A stretch of DNA of 43,394 nt, taken from positions 1-43,394 of the forward strand of contig JACRBA010000139.1 in NCBI GenBank assembly GCA_016213265.1, read 5' to 3'. A program made the translations under genes and the position numbers. The stretch's first letter is position 1. Every line of letters starts with the position of its first letter. Below the pieces are notes generated by a model, which saw only the letters and a list, made by a program, of their open reading frames with translations, did not search any database and had not been told where the DNA came from. This DNA is from Burkholderiales bacterium. GTDB taxonomy: Bacteria; Pseudomonadota; Gammaproteobacteria; Burkholderiales; Burkholderiaceae_C. Below are positions 8,542-17,246 of this stretch, piece by piece.

Positions 8542-11436
8542 GTGAGCCCAACCCCAGGCGACAGTGTGGTCGCCGGCCTGTCCCTGCTGCAGGGTGCCCG
8601 TGAGGCCCAGCTGGAGCGCGACCGGGTGGCCCTGCGCGCGCTCGTGGGTGTGTGCGTGGCGCTGGGCGTGCTGGCCGCGGCGTCGGTGCTGGTGCAGGCG
8701 GCCGTGGGCTACCCGGCGGAGCTGGCCGCGGCGCGCTATGGCCTGGCCGGCCTGCTGTGGGCCGCCGCGCTGCTGGCCGCCAGCGTGGGCCGGCGCACCG
8801 GGCCGCAGCGGGCGAGCGCCGGGCTGCTGGTGCTGCTGCAGGTGGGCTTCGCGGTCTATGCGGTGCTCACCGGGCTGGGCCTGCAGTCCATCATGGTGGC
8901 CGCGTCGGCCATGCTGCTGGCCCTGGCCGGGCCGCTGGTGGGCGCCGCGTGGGCCACGGCGATGGGCGCGCTGCAGGGCGTCATCCTGGTGCTGCTGTGG
9001 CAGGTGGAGCAGGGGGCCGCGGCCACGGCCGCCGACGCGGCGCTGGGCGGGTCGACCTCGCGTGCCATCTCGCACGGCCTGCTGTCCCTCGGCTCGCTGC
9101 TGGTGGGGCTGGTGATGGCGCGCCAGGTGGTGGGCAGCCTGCACCAGGCGCGCCAGCAGGAGCACCGCCTGGCCGAGCTGCTGCGCCTGGGCAGCGACTG
9201 GACCTGGGAAGGCGACCGCCGAGGCGTGATCCGCCACATCTCCGACTCCTTCGCCCGCCACACCGGCCGCACGGTGGACGAGTTCCTGCGCATCGGCGAG
9301 CCCGGCGGCCCGCAACCCGAGCACGACGCCGAGTGGGACGCCATGCTCGACGATATGCGCGCCCGGCGCGCCTACCGCAACCGCACCGTCACCTTCACCT
9401 GCGCCGATGGCACGGTGCTGGTGGTGCGTGGCAGCGGCGAGCCGGTGTTCGACGCGGCCGGCAAGCACGTGGGCTGGTGGGGCATCTGCCAGAACTTCAC
9501 TGCCGAGGTGCTGGCGTCGCGCGAACTGGCGCGCTCGCGCGCCCTGCTGGACAACCTGGTGCAGCTGTCGCCGGATGCCATCACGGTGGCCAGCCTGCGC
9601 AGCGGCCGCATCCTGCTGGCCAACCCCGGCTTCCTCGCCATGGCGGGATACACGCACGCCGACGAGGTGGTGGGGCAGTCGGGCCAGGGCCTGGGGCTCT
9701 GGCACGACCCGGCCGATGCGGACCGGCTGCGGGCGGGCCTGGAGGGGCCGCAGGGCGTGGTGCGTGGCATGCGCTCCACCGCGCGGCGGCCCGACGGCGC
9801 CCAGCGCGAGGTGATGATCTCGGCCGCGCGCTTCGAGTGGGCCGGCGAGCCGGTGGCCGTGATCCTCACACGCGACATCACCGACGACGAGAGGGCCCGG
9901 CTGCAGGGCGACGCGATCCTGCAGCACGCGGCCGTGGGCGTGGCGCTGGTGCGCGGCCGCGTCATCGAGCGTGCCAACCCGCGGCTCGAGCGCCTGCTGG
10001 GCCAGCCGCCGGGCAGCATGGCGGGGCAGATGGTGGATCGCTACTTCGGCGGCCTCGAGGCCTACGAGCGCTTCGTCGCCGAGGTGCGCACCCAGGTGCA
10101 AGCCGGCCGGCCGGTGCGTGTCGAGCATGTCTTCGAGCGGCCGGACGGCAGCACCATGCTCGCCGAGCTGCGCTCGCAGCTGGTGGACCCGCGCCGGCCC
10201 GACGAAGCCGGCGCCATCTGGGTGCTGGAGGACATCACCGAGCGCCGGCGTGCCGAGCAGGCCCTGGCGGAAGCCAAGGCCGGCGCCGAGGCCGCCAGCG
10301 CCGCCAAGAGCGCCTTCCTGGCCCATGTGAGCGACGAGATCCGCACCCCGTTGAACGGCGTGCTGGGCCTGGCCCGGCTGATGGCCACGCCCGGGCAGAG
10401 CGACGCGCAGCGCCAGGCCTGGCTGCGCTACCTGATCGACGCGGCCGAAAGCCTGAACGGCATCGTGTCGAACGTGCTCGACCTGTCCAAGCTCGAGGCG
10501 CGCAAGCTCACCGTCGAGCGCATCGCCTTCGACCTGCACGCGCTGCTGGAGACCGTGCACGGCGCCCATGCGGTGCTGGCCGAGGCCAAGGGCCTGGGCC
10601 TGCGGCTGGAGCTGCCGGCGGACGTGCCGGTGCGGGTGCTGGGCGACCCGCTGCGGCTGCGGCAGATCCTGTCGAACTTCCTGGCCAACGCGATCAAGTT
10701 CACCGCCCGGGGCCAGGTGACGCTGCGCGTGCGGCGGCCCTCGGCGGGCGCCGACCTGCGCTTCGAGGTGGAGGACACCGGCATCGGCATCCCGCCGGAC
10801 GTGCTGCCCACGCTGTTCCGCCCCTTCGCGCAGGCCGACCACTCCACCACCCGGCGCTACGGCGGCACGGGCCTGGGCCTGTCCATCGCCCGCGAGCTGG
10901 CGCAGCTGATGGGCGGTGAGGTGGGCGCGCGCGCGGCCGCGGCGGGCGGCGCCGTGTTCTGGCTGGCGCTGCCCCTGCCCGAGGACGCGGCGGCAGACCG
11001 TGCGCCTTCTCCCCCCGCCCCGGCCACCGCCGCCCCGAGAGCCCAGCCGCTGCAGGGGCTGCGCGTGTTGGTGGCCGAGGACCACCCGGTGAACATGCTC
11101 ATCGCCACCGAGCTGCTGGCCAGCCTGGGCGCGCAGGTCACCCCCGCGCGCGATGGCGGCGAAGCCGTGCGCCTGTGCCAGCAGGCCCCCGAGGCCTTCG
11201 ACGTGGTGCTGATGGACCTGCACATGCCCGTGCTCGACGGCCTGGCCGCCGTGCGCGCGCTGCGCCGCGACCCGCGCACGGCCGGCCTGCCGGTGGTGGC
11301 CTTCAGCGCCGCGGCGCTGGACAACGAACGCGCGCTGGCGCGCGCCGCCGGCATGAACGGCTTTCTCGCCAAGCCCATGCAGCCGCACGAGCTGGTGCAG
11401 GTGCTGTCGCGCTGGGTGCCGCAACCGGCCGGCTGA
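8542..11436 (+). CDS. Hybrid sensor kinase with aspartate at the phosphoacceptor position
   Basis: 964 residues from a GTG at 8542, chosen for GGGAG at 8530-8534, seven bases upstream; a GTG at 8464 would add 26 residues. About six membrane helices lie in residues 30-195, then three PAS-like sensor regions (about 215-320, 335-450, 460-575), a dimerisation/phosphoacceptor helix region, a HATPase domain and a receiver. The N box NFLANAIKF, G1 DTGIGIPPD and G2 GGTGLGLS look intact. The receiver has D892 in VLMDLHMP, an acidic pair (ED) and the lysine in LAKP. However, the H box reads FLAHVSDEIRTPLNG: the histidine of the usual SHEIRTPLN is Asp598 (GAC, 10333-10335). A histidine sits three residues earlier (H595). 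The protein may be a pseudokinase, use H595, or act through ATP-dependent signalling without the normal relay. Confidence 0.93.
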   Translation: MSPTPGDSVVAGLSLLQGAREAQLERDRVALRALVGVCVALGVLAAASVLVQAAVGYPAELAAARYGLAGLLWAAALLAASVGRRTGPQRASAGLLVLLQVGFAVYAVLTGLGLQSIMVAASAMLLALAGPLVGAAWATAMGALQGVILVLLWQVEQGAAATAADAALGGSTSRAISHGLLSLGSLLVGLVMARQVVGSLHQARQQEHRLAELLRLGSDWTWEGDRRGVIRHISDSFARHTGRTVDEFLRIGEPGGPQPEHDAEWDAMLDDMRARRAYRNRTVTFTCADGTVLVVRGSGEPVFDAAGKHVGWWGICQNFTAEVLASRELARSRALLDNLVQLSPDAITVASLRSGRILLANPGFLAMAGYTHADEVVGQSGQGLGLWHDPADADRLRAGLEGPQGVVRGMRSTARRPDGAQREVMISAARFEWAGEPVAVILTRDITDDERARLQGDAILQHAAVGVALVRGRVIERANPRLERLLGQPPGSMAGQMVDRYFGGLEAYERFVAEVRTQVQAGRPVRVEHVFERPDGSTMLAELRSQLVDPRRPDEAGAIWVLEDITERRRAEQALAEAKAGAEAASAAKSAFLAHVSDEIRTPLNGVLGLARLMATPGQSDAQRQAWLRYLIDAAESLNGIVSNVLDLSKLEARKLTVERIAFDLHALLETVHGAHAVLAEAKGLGLRLELPADVPVRVLGDPLRLRQILSNFLANAIKFTARGQVTLRVRRPSAGADLRFEVEDTGIGIPPDVLPTLFRPFAQADHSTTRRYGGTGLGLSIARELAQLMGGEVGARAAAAGGAVFWLALPLPEDAAADRAPSPPAPATAAPRAQPLQGLRVLVAEDHPVNMLIATELLASLGAQVTPARDGGEAVRLCQQAPEAFDVVLMDLHMPVLDGLAAVRALRRDPRTAGLPVVAFSAAALDNERALARAAGMNGFLAKPMQPHELVQVLSRWVPQPAG

Positions 11437-11448
11437 CCACCGCGCCCG

Positions 11449-12978
11449 GTGCGCGGACCGCGGCACGCGGCTTGCCCAGGCGGGGGCCAGCCCCGCCTGC
11501 GCCCTCCCCGCCGCCCTGCCACCAGGCCCGCCCACCGCCCCCTTGCCGCCCGCCGCGCGGCCCGCTGGACCCTCGCGGCGGCCTGCCTGGCCAGTGGCGG
11601 CCTCGCGGGCTGCGTGGAAGTGCCGCGCCTGGTGCCCGACCTCGACCTGCGCGCTGCCCAGCAGCCCACCCGCATCGAAGGCGCCCGCGGCCCCCTGAGC
11701 GCCGCGCGCCAGAGGCAGCTGCTGGAGCGGCTGAAGGCCGAGCCCGGGCAGCCCAGCAGCATCCTGGAGCGCCACCTGGCCATCGAGCAGGCGCTCACCG
11801 ACAGCCCGCTGGTGGCCGACAACCAGGTGACGCTGCTGCAGGACGGCGAGGCCACCTACCGCGCGATGTTCGCCGCCATCGCCGCGGCGAAGCGCAGCAT
11901 CCTGATGGAGACCTACATCCTCGAGTACGACGAGATCGGCCAGCGCTTCGCCGATGCCTTGATCGCCAGGCGGCGCCAGGGCGTGCAGGTGAACCTGATG
12001 TACGACAGCGTGGGCAGCATCGGCACGCCCGACGAGTTCTTCGAGCGCCTGCGCGCCGAGGGCATCGCGGTGGTCGAGTACAACCCGGTGAACCCGCTGG
12101 ACGCCAAGAGCGGCTGGGACGTGAACGGCCGCAACCACCGCAAGCTCATGGTGGTGGATGGCGCCGTGGCCTTCCTTGGCGGCATCAACATCAGCGGTGT
12201 GTACTCCGGCGGATCGGCCGGCTCGGGCTCAGGCGCGAAGGCGAAGCGCCGCAGCCCCGAGGAGCGGGCCAAGGAGGCCACCGAGCGCCCCTGGCGCGAC
12301 ACCCATGTGCGCATCGAGGGGCCGGTCGCGGCCGAGTTCCTGCAGGGCTTCGCCCGCGCCTGGGCCTCGCAGAAGGGGCCGGCGCTGAACGCGGCCGACC
12401 TCACCATCCCCTCGCCCGCCGTGCGCGGGCGGCATGTGGTGCGCGCCATCGACAGCGCGCCCGACGACCCCTACAGCGCCATCTACACCACGCTGATGTC
12501 GTCCATCGAGCACGCCGAGAAGGAGGTGTGGATCACCAACGCCTACTTCGTGCCCGACCCGCAGCTGCTCGATGCGCTGTGCCGCGCGGCCCGGCGGGGT
12601 GTGGACGTGCGCATGATCCTGCCGCGCCACTCCGACGCACCCATCGTGGTGAGTGCCGGGCGTTCGCACTACGGCACGCTGCTGGAGGCGGGCGTGAAGC
12701 TCTACGAGCGCCGCAGCGTGCTGCTGCACAGCAAGACGGCGGTGATCGACGGCGTGTGGTCCACCGTGGGCTCGACCAACCTGGACTGGCGCAGCTTCGT
12801 GCACAACCGCGAGCTCAACGCGGTGATCCTGGGCGACGAATTTGGCGGCGAAATGCGCCGGGTGTTCGAGCGCGACCAGGCCATGTCGGACCCGGTCACG
12901 CTGGAGGCCTGGAAGCGCCGCCCCCTCAAGGAGCGGCTCACCGAATGGCTGGGCCGGATGCTGCAGTACTGGCTGTAG
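11449..12978 (+). CDS. Phospholipase D/cardiolipin synthase-like lipoprotein
   Basis: 509 residues from a GTG 12 bases after the hybrid kinase. The start is uncertain because no good ribosome site or ATG precedes the signal sequence. A basic leader, the hydrophobic stretch WTLAAACLASGGLAGC and a lipobox LAGC (Cys55) predict a lipoprotein. Two PLD domains follow, each with an HKD motif: NHRKLMVVDG with GGINIS, and LHSKTAVIDG with GSTNLDWRS. The order and GSTNLDWR motif are those of cardiolipin synthases (ClsA/ClsB/ClsC group), which transfer phosphatidyl groups between phospholipids. A lipoprotein anchor is unlike ClsA, which has two N-terminal membrane helices. The family is certain; synthase versus hydrolase activity is not. 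Confidence 0.88.
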   Translation: MRGPRHAACPGGGQPRLRPPRRPATRPAHRPLAARRAARWTLAAACLASGGLAGCVEVPRLVPDLDLRAAQQPTRIEGARGPLSAARQRQLLERLKAEPGQPSSILERHLAIEQALTDSPLVADNQVTLLQDGEATYRAMFAAIAAAKRSILMETYILEYDEIGQRFADALIARRRQGVQVNLMYDSVGSIGTPDEFFERLRAEGIAVVEYNPVNPLDAKSGWDVNGRNHRKLMVVDGAVAFLGGINISGVYSGGSAGSGSGAKAKRRSPEERAKEATERPWRDTHVRIEGPVAAEFLQGFARAWASQKGPALNAADLTIPSPAVRGRHVVRAIDSAPDDPYSAIYTTLMSSIEHAEKEVWITNAYFVPDPQLLDALCRAARRGVDVRMILPRHSDAPIVVSAGRSHYGTLLEAGVKLYERRSVLLHSKTAVIDGVWSTVGSTNLDWRSFVHNRELNAVILGDEFGGEMRRVFERDQAMSDPVTLEAWKRRPLKERLTEWLGRMLQYWL

Positions 12979-12985
12979 CGCCCCG

Positions 12986-13054
12986 ACACCGTTCGGGCTG
13001 AGCCTGTCGAAGCCCGCGCACCCAACACCGTTCGGGCTGAGCCTGTCGAAGCCC
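12986..13054. repeat. Two direct copies of a 30-bp TTCGGGCTGAGCCTGTCGAA-type repeat
   Basis: Identical 30-base units at 12986-13015 and 13025-13054 (39-bp period) share the core TTCGGGCTGAGCCTGTCGAA. This core is a widespread intergenic repeat of beta- and gammaproteobacteria that yields the spurious peptide PFGLSLSKP when translated. Within each unit GGGCT/AGCCC and TTCG/CGAA can pair. The copies lie between the convergent phospholipase D-like and uracil permease genes, where they could form hairpins at the transcript ends. Confidence 0.85.
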
Positions 13055-13070
13055 TGGGCGCCGATGCGCC

Positions 13071-14348
13071 TCAGCGCTTGCGCAGCAGCGCGTACAGCAG
13101 GATGGCGCCGAAGGTGGCGGTGCCGATGCCACCCAGCGCGAAGCCGCCGAACTTCAGCGTGTAGTCGCCCGTGCCCAGCACGAGCGTGACCGCGGCCACG
13201 ATGAGGTTGGTGTTGTCGGAGAAGTCCACCCGGTTGTCCACCCAGATCTTGGCGCCGGCCACGGCGATCAGGCCGAACACCACGATGGACACGCCGCCCA
13301 TCACCGGCAGCGGGATGGCCTGGATGAGCGCGCCGAACTTGGGCGAGAAGCCCAGCACCACCGCGATCAGCGCCGCCACCACGAACATGGCGGTGGAGTA
13401 GATCTTGGTGGCCGCCATCACGCCGATGTTTTCGGCGTAGGTGGTCACGCCAGTGCCGCCCGAGGCGCCCGACACCATGGTGGCGATGCCGTCGCCCAGG
13501 AAGGCGCGGCCCATGTAGCGGTCCAGCGGCTTGCCGGTCATCGCGCCCACGGCCTTCACGTGGCCCAGGTTCTCGGCCACCAGGATCACGGCCACCGGGG
13601 CGATGAGCAGCATGGCCTGCATGTCGAACACCGGCGCGGCGAAACCCGGCGCGCCGAACCAGGCGGCGTTGGCGATGCCCGACACGTCGATGGGCTTGCC
13701 CAGGCCGAAGCCGTTGGTGAGCACGGCGTAGACCAGCGTGGCGACGATCAGGCCCACCAGGATGAGCAGGCGCTGCAGCATGCCGCTGGTGCGCACGGCC
13801 ACCAGGCCCACGGCGATGAAGGTCACCGCCTGCATCCACTTGTCGAAGTCGGTGGGCGCCATGTTCTTGATGGGGATGCCGGCCAGGTTCAGGCCGATCA
13901 CCGCCACCACCGCGCCGGTGACCACCGGCGGCATGAGCTTCTCGATCCACGAGGTGCCCACGCCCATCACCAGCAGGCCGATGAGCGCGTACACCAGGCC
14001 GCACACGATGATGCCGCCCAGCGCCACGCCGATGTTGGCGTTGGCGCCGCCACCGGCATAACCCGTGGCCGCGATCACCACCCCGATGAAGGCGAAGCTG
14101 GAGCCCAGGTAGCTCGGCACCTGGCCGCCCACCACGAGGAAGAAGATCAGCGTGCCGACGCCCGACATGAGGATCGCCACGTTGGGGTCGAAGCCCATCA
14201 GCAGCGGTGCCAGCACGGTGGCGCCGAACATGGCGATCACGTGCTGCACGCCCATGGCCACCGTCTGGGGCCAGGGCAGGCGTTCATCGGGGGCGACGAC
14301 GGTACCGGGCGTGGCCGGCACCTCGCGCCAGGTGGGCAGCAGGCTCAT
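13071..14348 (-). CDS. NCS2 family uracil/xanthine permease (UraA/RutG-like)
   Basis: 425 residues with about 14 hydrophobic segments, starting at an ATG preceded by GAGGAG. The family motifs are present: the QHVIAMFGATVLAP helix near the N-terminus, the QVPSYLGSSFAFIG segment (helix 3 substrate site region) and AENLGHVKAVGAMTG, with the conserved glutamate that in E. coli UraA binds uracil. SGASGGTGVTTYAENIGVM is the helix 10 signature of this branch. It is a nucleobase:proton symporter of the inner membrane; uracil is the likeliest substrate by motif similarity to UraA and RutG. No pyrimidine catabolism gene is nearby. Transcribed as a single gene, convergent with the phospholipase D-like gene across a repeat pair. 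Confidence 0.92.
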   Translation of the reverse strand: MSLLPTWREVPATPGTVVAPDERLPWPQTVAMGVQHVIAMFGATVLAPLLMGFDPNVAILMSGVGTLIFFLVVGGQVPSYLGSSFAFIGVVIAATGYAGGGANANIGVALGGIIVCGLVYALIGLLVMGVGTSWIEKLMPPVVTGAVVAVIGLNLAGIPIKNMAPTDFDKWMQAVTFIAVGLVAVRTSGMLQRLLILVGLIVATLVYAVLTNGFGLGKPIDVSGIANAAWFGAPGFAAPVFDMQAMLLIAPVAVILVAENLGHVKAVGAMTGKPLDRYMGRAFLGDGIATMVSGASGGTGVTTYAENIGVMAATKIYSTAMFVVAALIAVVLGFSPKFGALIQAIPLPVMGGVSIVVFGLIAVAGAKIWVDNRVDFSDNTNLIVAAVTLVLGTGDYTLKFGGFALGGIGTATFGAILLYALLRKR

Positions 14349-14432
14349 GCGGTGCTCTCCTCGGGCAGGGTCTTGTGGATGTGATGCGCTCGCACGGCCC
14401 GTGCCAGCGCCCCAAGGTAGGCAGTGTACGAA

Positions 14433-14454
14433 GGCGGGCCGGGGTCGGCCCGCC
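14433..14454 (-). terminator. Hairpin downstream of the ABC ATPase gene
   Basis: GGCGGGCC (14433-14440) and GGCCCGCC (14447-14454) form a perfect 8-bp stem with a 6-base loop, starting three bases after the ATPase stop codon on the minus strand. It is followed by TTCGT, a weak T-tract, so termination is plausible but not certain. Confidence 0.55.
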
Positions 14455-14457
14455 GCC

Positions 14458-16173
14458 TCAAGCCGCCGCCTGTGGCTGCCAGCCCTTGGGCACCGCGCCG
14501 ATGAGGCGGCGGGTGTAGGGCTGCTGGGGCGCGGGGAGGATGTCGCGGGCGCTGGCCTGCTCGACCACCTCGCCGTCCTTCATGACCAGCACCTCGTCGC
14601 TGATGAAGCGCACCACCGCGAGGTCGTGCGTGATGAAGATATAGGCCAGCCCGAGCTCGTCCTGCAGGTCCTTGAGCAGGTTGAGCACCTGCGCCTGCAC
14701 CGACACGTCGAGCGCGCTCACCGCCTCGTCCAGCACCAGCACCTCGGGGTTGAGCGTGAGGCAGCGCGCGATGGCCACGCGCTGGCGCTGGCCGCCGGAG
14801 AACTCGTGCGGGTACTTGGCGAAGGCGCGTGCCTCCAGGCCCACCTTGTCCAGCAGGGCGCGGGCACGCTGCTCGCGCTCGGCCGTGTTCGCGCCGATGC
14901 CGTGGATGGCCATGGGCTCGATGAGCGTCTGGCCGATGGTGAAGCGCGGGTTGAGCGAGGCGTAGGGGTTCTGGAAGACGATCTGGATGCGGCGGCGCAT
15001 CTGCTGGCGCTGGGCGTCGCCCAGGCGCATCAGGTTCTGGCCGTCGAACAGCACCTCGCCGCCCATGGGGCCGGAGTGCGGCTCGTGCAGGCGCAGCAGC
15101 GTGAGGCCCATCGTCGTCTTGCCCGAGCCGGATTCACCCACCACGCCCAGCGTGTGGCCACGCCGCAGCTGGAAGCTCACGCCCTTGACGGCGGGGAACT
15201 CCTTGCGGCCGAACACGCCCTGGCGCAGCCAGAAGCTCTTGGTGAGTGACTTCACCTCCAGCACCACCGGGGCGGCCGGGTCCTTGGGCTTGGCCTCGGT
15301 GCGTGCCCCGCGACCGGCGATGTGGTCGTCGATCACCATCAGGCGCGCGGGCAGCTGCTCCTCCAGCGTGGGCCGGCAGGCCAGCAGCGCCTTGGTGTAG
15401 GCGTCCTGCGGCGCACTGAAGATGTCGGCCACCGCGCCTTGCTCGCGCACGGTGCCGTGGCGCATCACCACCACGCGGTCGGCGATCTCGCCCACGAGTG
15501 CCAGGTCGTGGCTGATGAACAGCACGGACAGGCCGTGTCGGGCCTTGAGCTTGGCCAGCAGCTCCAGGATCTGGCGCTGGATGGTCACGTCCAGCGCGGT
15601 GGTGGGCTCGTCGGCGATGAGCAGCTGCGGCTCGCAGGCCAGCGCCATGGCGATCATCACCCGCTGCTGCTGGCCGCCCGAGAGCTCGTGCGGGTAGGCC
15701 GACAGGCGGCGCTTGGGGTCGGGGATGCCCACCTCGTTGAGCAGCTCCTCGGCACGCGCCAGCGCCGCCCGGCGCCCCAGGCCCAGGTGCGTCACCAGCG
15801 GCTCGATGAGCTGGTCGCCGATGCTGTACACCGGGTTGAGCGAGGACATCGGGTCCTGGAACACGCAGGCGATCTCGCGGCCGCGCAGTGCGCGCAGGCG
15901 GGCGCGGTCGGCCTGCAGCAGGTCCTGGCCCTTCCACAGGATGCGCCCGGTGCGCTCGGCGTTCTCGGGCAGCAGGTTCACGATGCTCATGGCCGTGACG
16001 CTCTTGCCCGAGCCCGATTCGCCCACCAGCGCCACGGTCTGGTTCTGCGCGACGTCGAAGCTCACGCCCTGCGCACCGCGGCCCACGGCCTCGGCACGCT
16101 GCACCACGCCGCCCTGCCGCCCCATGCGGAAAGCGACCTTCAGGTCCTGGATGGACAACAGATTCCCGGCCAT
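14458..16173 (-). CDS. ABC transporter, fused double ATPase (YejF/DppDF-like)
   Basis: 571 residues from the ATG at 16173, overlapping the permease stop by one base (TGATG). It has two complete nucleotide-binding domains in tandem. First: Walker A GESGSGKS (51-58), Q-loop FQDPMSSLNP, signature LSGGQQQR, Walker B LLIADEPTTALD and H-loop ISHDLALV. Second: GESGSGKTT, FQNPYASLNP, FSGGQRQR, VLVLDEAVSALD and ITHDLAVV. Each is followed by the oligopeptide-type C-terminal extension. It powers uptake by the two adjacent permeases; the fused form corresponds to YejF or to DppD plus DppF. The upstream half carries an unusual insertion (about residues 17-38) before Walker A. Peptide-type substrate by family; specificity unknown. 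Confidence 0.95.
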   Translation of the reverse strand: MAGNLLSIQDLKVAFRMGRQGGVVQRAEAVGRGAQGVSFDVAQNQTVALVGESGSGKSVTAMSIVNLLPENAERTGRILWKGQDLLQADRARLRALRGREIACVFQDPMSSLNPVYSIGDQLIEPLVTHLGLGRRAALARAEELLNEVGIPDPKRRLSAYPHELSGGQQQRVMIAMALACEPQLLIADEPTTALDVTIQRQILELLAKLKARHGLSVLFISHDLALVGEIADRVVVMRHGTVREQGAVADIFSAPQDAYTKALLACRPTLEEQLPARLMVIDDHIAGRGARTEAKPKDPAAPVVLEVKSLTKSFWLRQGVFGRKEFPAVKGVSFQLRRGHTLGVVGESGSGKTTMGLTLLRLHEPHSGPMGGEVLFDGQNLMRLGDAQRQQMRRRIQIVFQNPYASLNPRFTIGQTLIEPMAIHGIGANTAEREQRARALLDKVGLEARAFAKYPHEFSGGQRQRVAIARCLTLNPEVLVLDEAVSALDVSVQAQVLNLLKDLQDELGLAYIFITHDLAVVRFISDEVLVMKDGEVVEQASARDILPAPQQPYTRRLIGAVPKGWQPQAAA

Positions 16174-17246
16174 CACTCGGCCCCCCGCAGCTTCGGATCG
16201 AGCGCGTCGCGCCAGGCGTCGGCCATCAACGAGAACGCAGTGACGAACACCGCCATGAACAGCGTGGCCGCGGCCAGCTGCCACCAGTAGCCGAGGATGA
16301 GCTCGCTCTGCGCCTCGGCCAGCATGGTGCCCCAGCTCACCTGGTCCACCGGCACGCCCAGGCCCAGGTACGACAGGATCACCTCGCTCTTGATGAAGCC
16401 CACCACCAGCAGGCTCATGCGCACGAGGATCACGTGGCTCACGTTGGGCAGGATGTGGCGGAACATGCGCGCCCCGGTGGACGCGCCGATGGCGTCCGCC
16501 GCCCGCACGTATTCGCGCGAGCGGTGCTTCATGAACTCGGCGCGCACCTGGCGGTACAGGCCCGTCCAGCCCACCAGGCCGAGAATGACCACCACCGTCC
16601 AGATGCCGCGCGGCAGCACCGCATCGGCCCGGTTGAGCACCGCGGCCAGGGCGAAGATGAGCAGGATGTCGGGGATGGCGGTGAACACCGTGTAGAGCCA
16701 CTCGAGGAAGTCGCCCACCTTGCCGCCGAAGAAGCCCGACAGCGCGCCCAGCAGCGTGCCCAGCAGCGTGGCCAGCAGCGCCGCCATCACGCCCACGGCC
16801 ACCGACACCTGGGTGCCCTTGATCACCTTGTCGAGCACGTCGCGGCCCAGGCGGTCGCCGCCGAAGGGCAGGGTCTCGGCCTTGTGCACCGCCGTCGTCT
16901 CGTACTGCTTGGCGCGCTCGGCCCATTCGCCGTAGCGCGGCGCCAGCGGGTCGATGTCGCTGATGTCCACGTTGGGGCCCTTGGGCTGCTCGATGGCGCC
17001 GGTGGCCTCGGGCGGCTTCGGGCCCACCACCGTGGGCGGCGCGTGCGCCACGCCCACCTCGTCCTGCCAGTGCGAGGCCACCACACCCAGGCCGGAGAGC
17101 ACGATCAGCACGATGAAGGCCAGCACCACGCCCATGGACACCACGCCCACGCGGTCGCCCTTGAAGCGACGCCACGCGGCATGCCACACGCCCTCGGAGC
17201 GTTCTGCCGGCAGGGCGGCCGGCGCGCCGGGAAGCACCGCGCTCAT
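16173..17246 (-). CDS. ABC peptide-type transporter permease (DppC/YejE-like)
   Basis: 357 residues, with the start overlapping the previous gene by ATGA. One N-terminal membrane helix (about 34-56) is followed by a periplasmic loop of about 70 residues, longer than in DppC. Five helices then carry the BPD_transp_1 domain, with the EAA-type coupling loop around EYVRAADAIGASTGARMFRHILPN. The C-terminal ...DAWRDALDPKLRG is the usual ending of the DppC/OppC/YejE family. It forms the membrane channel with the partner permease just upstream. The long first periplasmic loop fits the YejE subgroup and may contact the binding proteins encoded divergently. Confidence 0.94.
   Translation of the reverse strand: MSAVLPGAPAALPAERSEGVWHAAWRRFKGDRVGVVSMGVVLAFIVLIVLSGLGVVASHWQDEVGVAHAPPTVVGPKPPEATGAIEQPKGPNVDISDIDPLAPRYGEWAERAKQYETTAVHKAETLPFGGDRLGRDVLDKVIKGTQVSVAVGVMAALLATLLGTLLGALSGFFGGKVGDFLEWLYTVFTAIPDILLIFALAAVLNRADAVLPRGIWTVVVILGLVGWTGLYRQVRAEFMKHRSREYVRAADAIGASTGARMFRHILPNVSHVILVRMSLLVVGFIKSEVILSYLGLGVPVDQVSWGTMLAEAQSELILGYWWQLAAATLFMAVFVTAFSLMADAWRDALDPKLRGAE

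Noticed and set aside
7534..12138. Open frame of over 1500 codons on the minus strand opposite the hybrid kinase
   Set aside because: It runs antisense to several clear genes, has low-complexity His/Arg/Gly/Ala composition and no recognisable domain. Long shadow frames are expected at this G+C content. The same applies to frames such as 1930-4452 (+), 19919-23836 (+) and 24019-25725 (-).
12842..13189. Short plus-strand frame containing the peptide PFGLSLSKP twice
   Set aside because: This peptide is a known artefact of translating the TTCGGGCTGAGC intergenic repeat; the frame has no start signals and is read across two gene ends.
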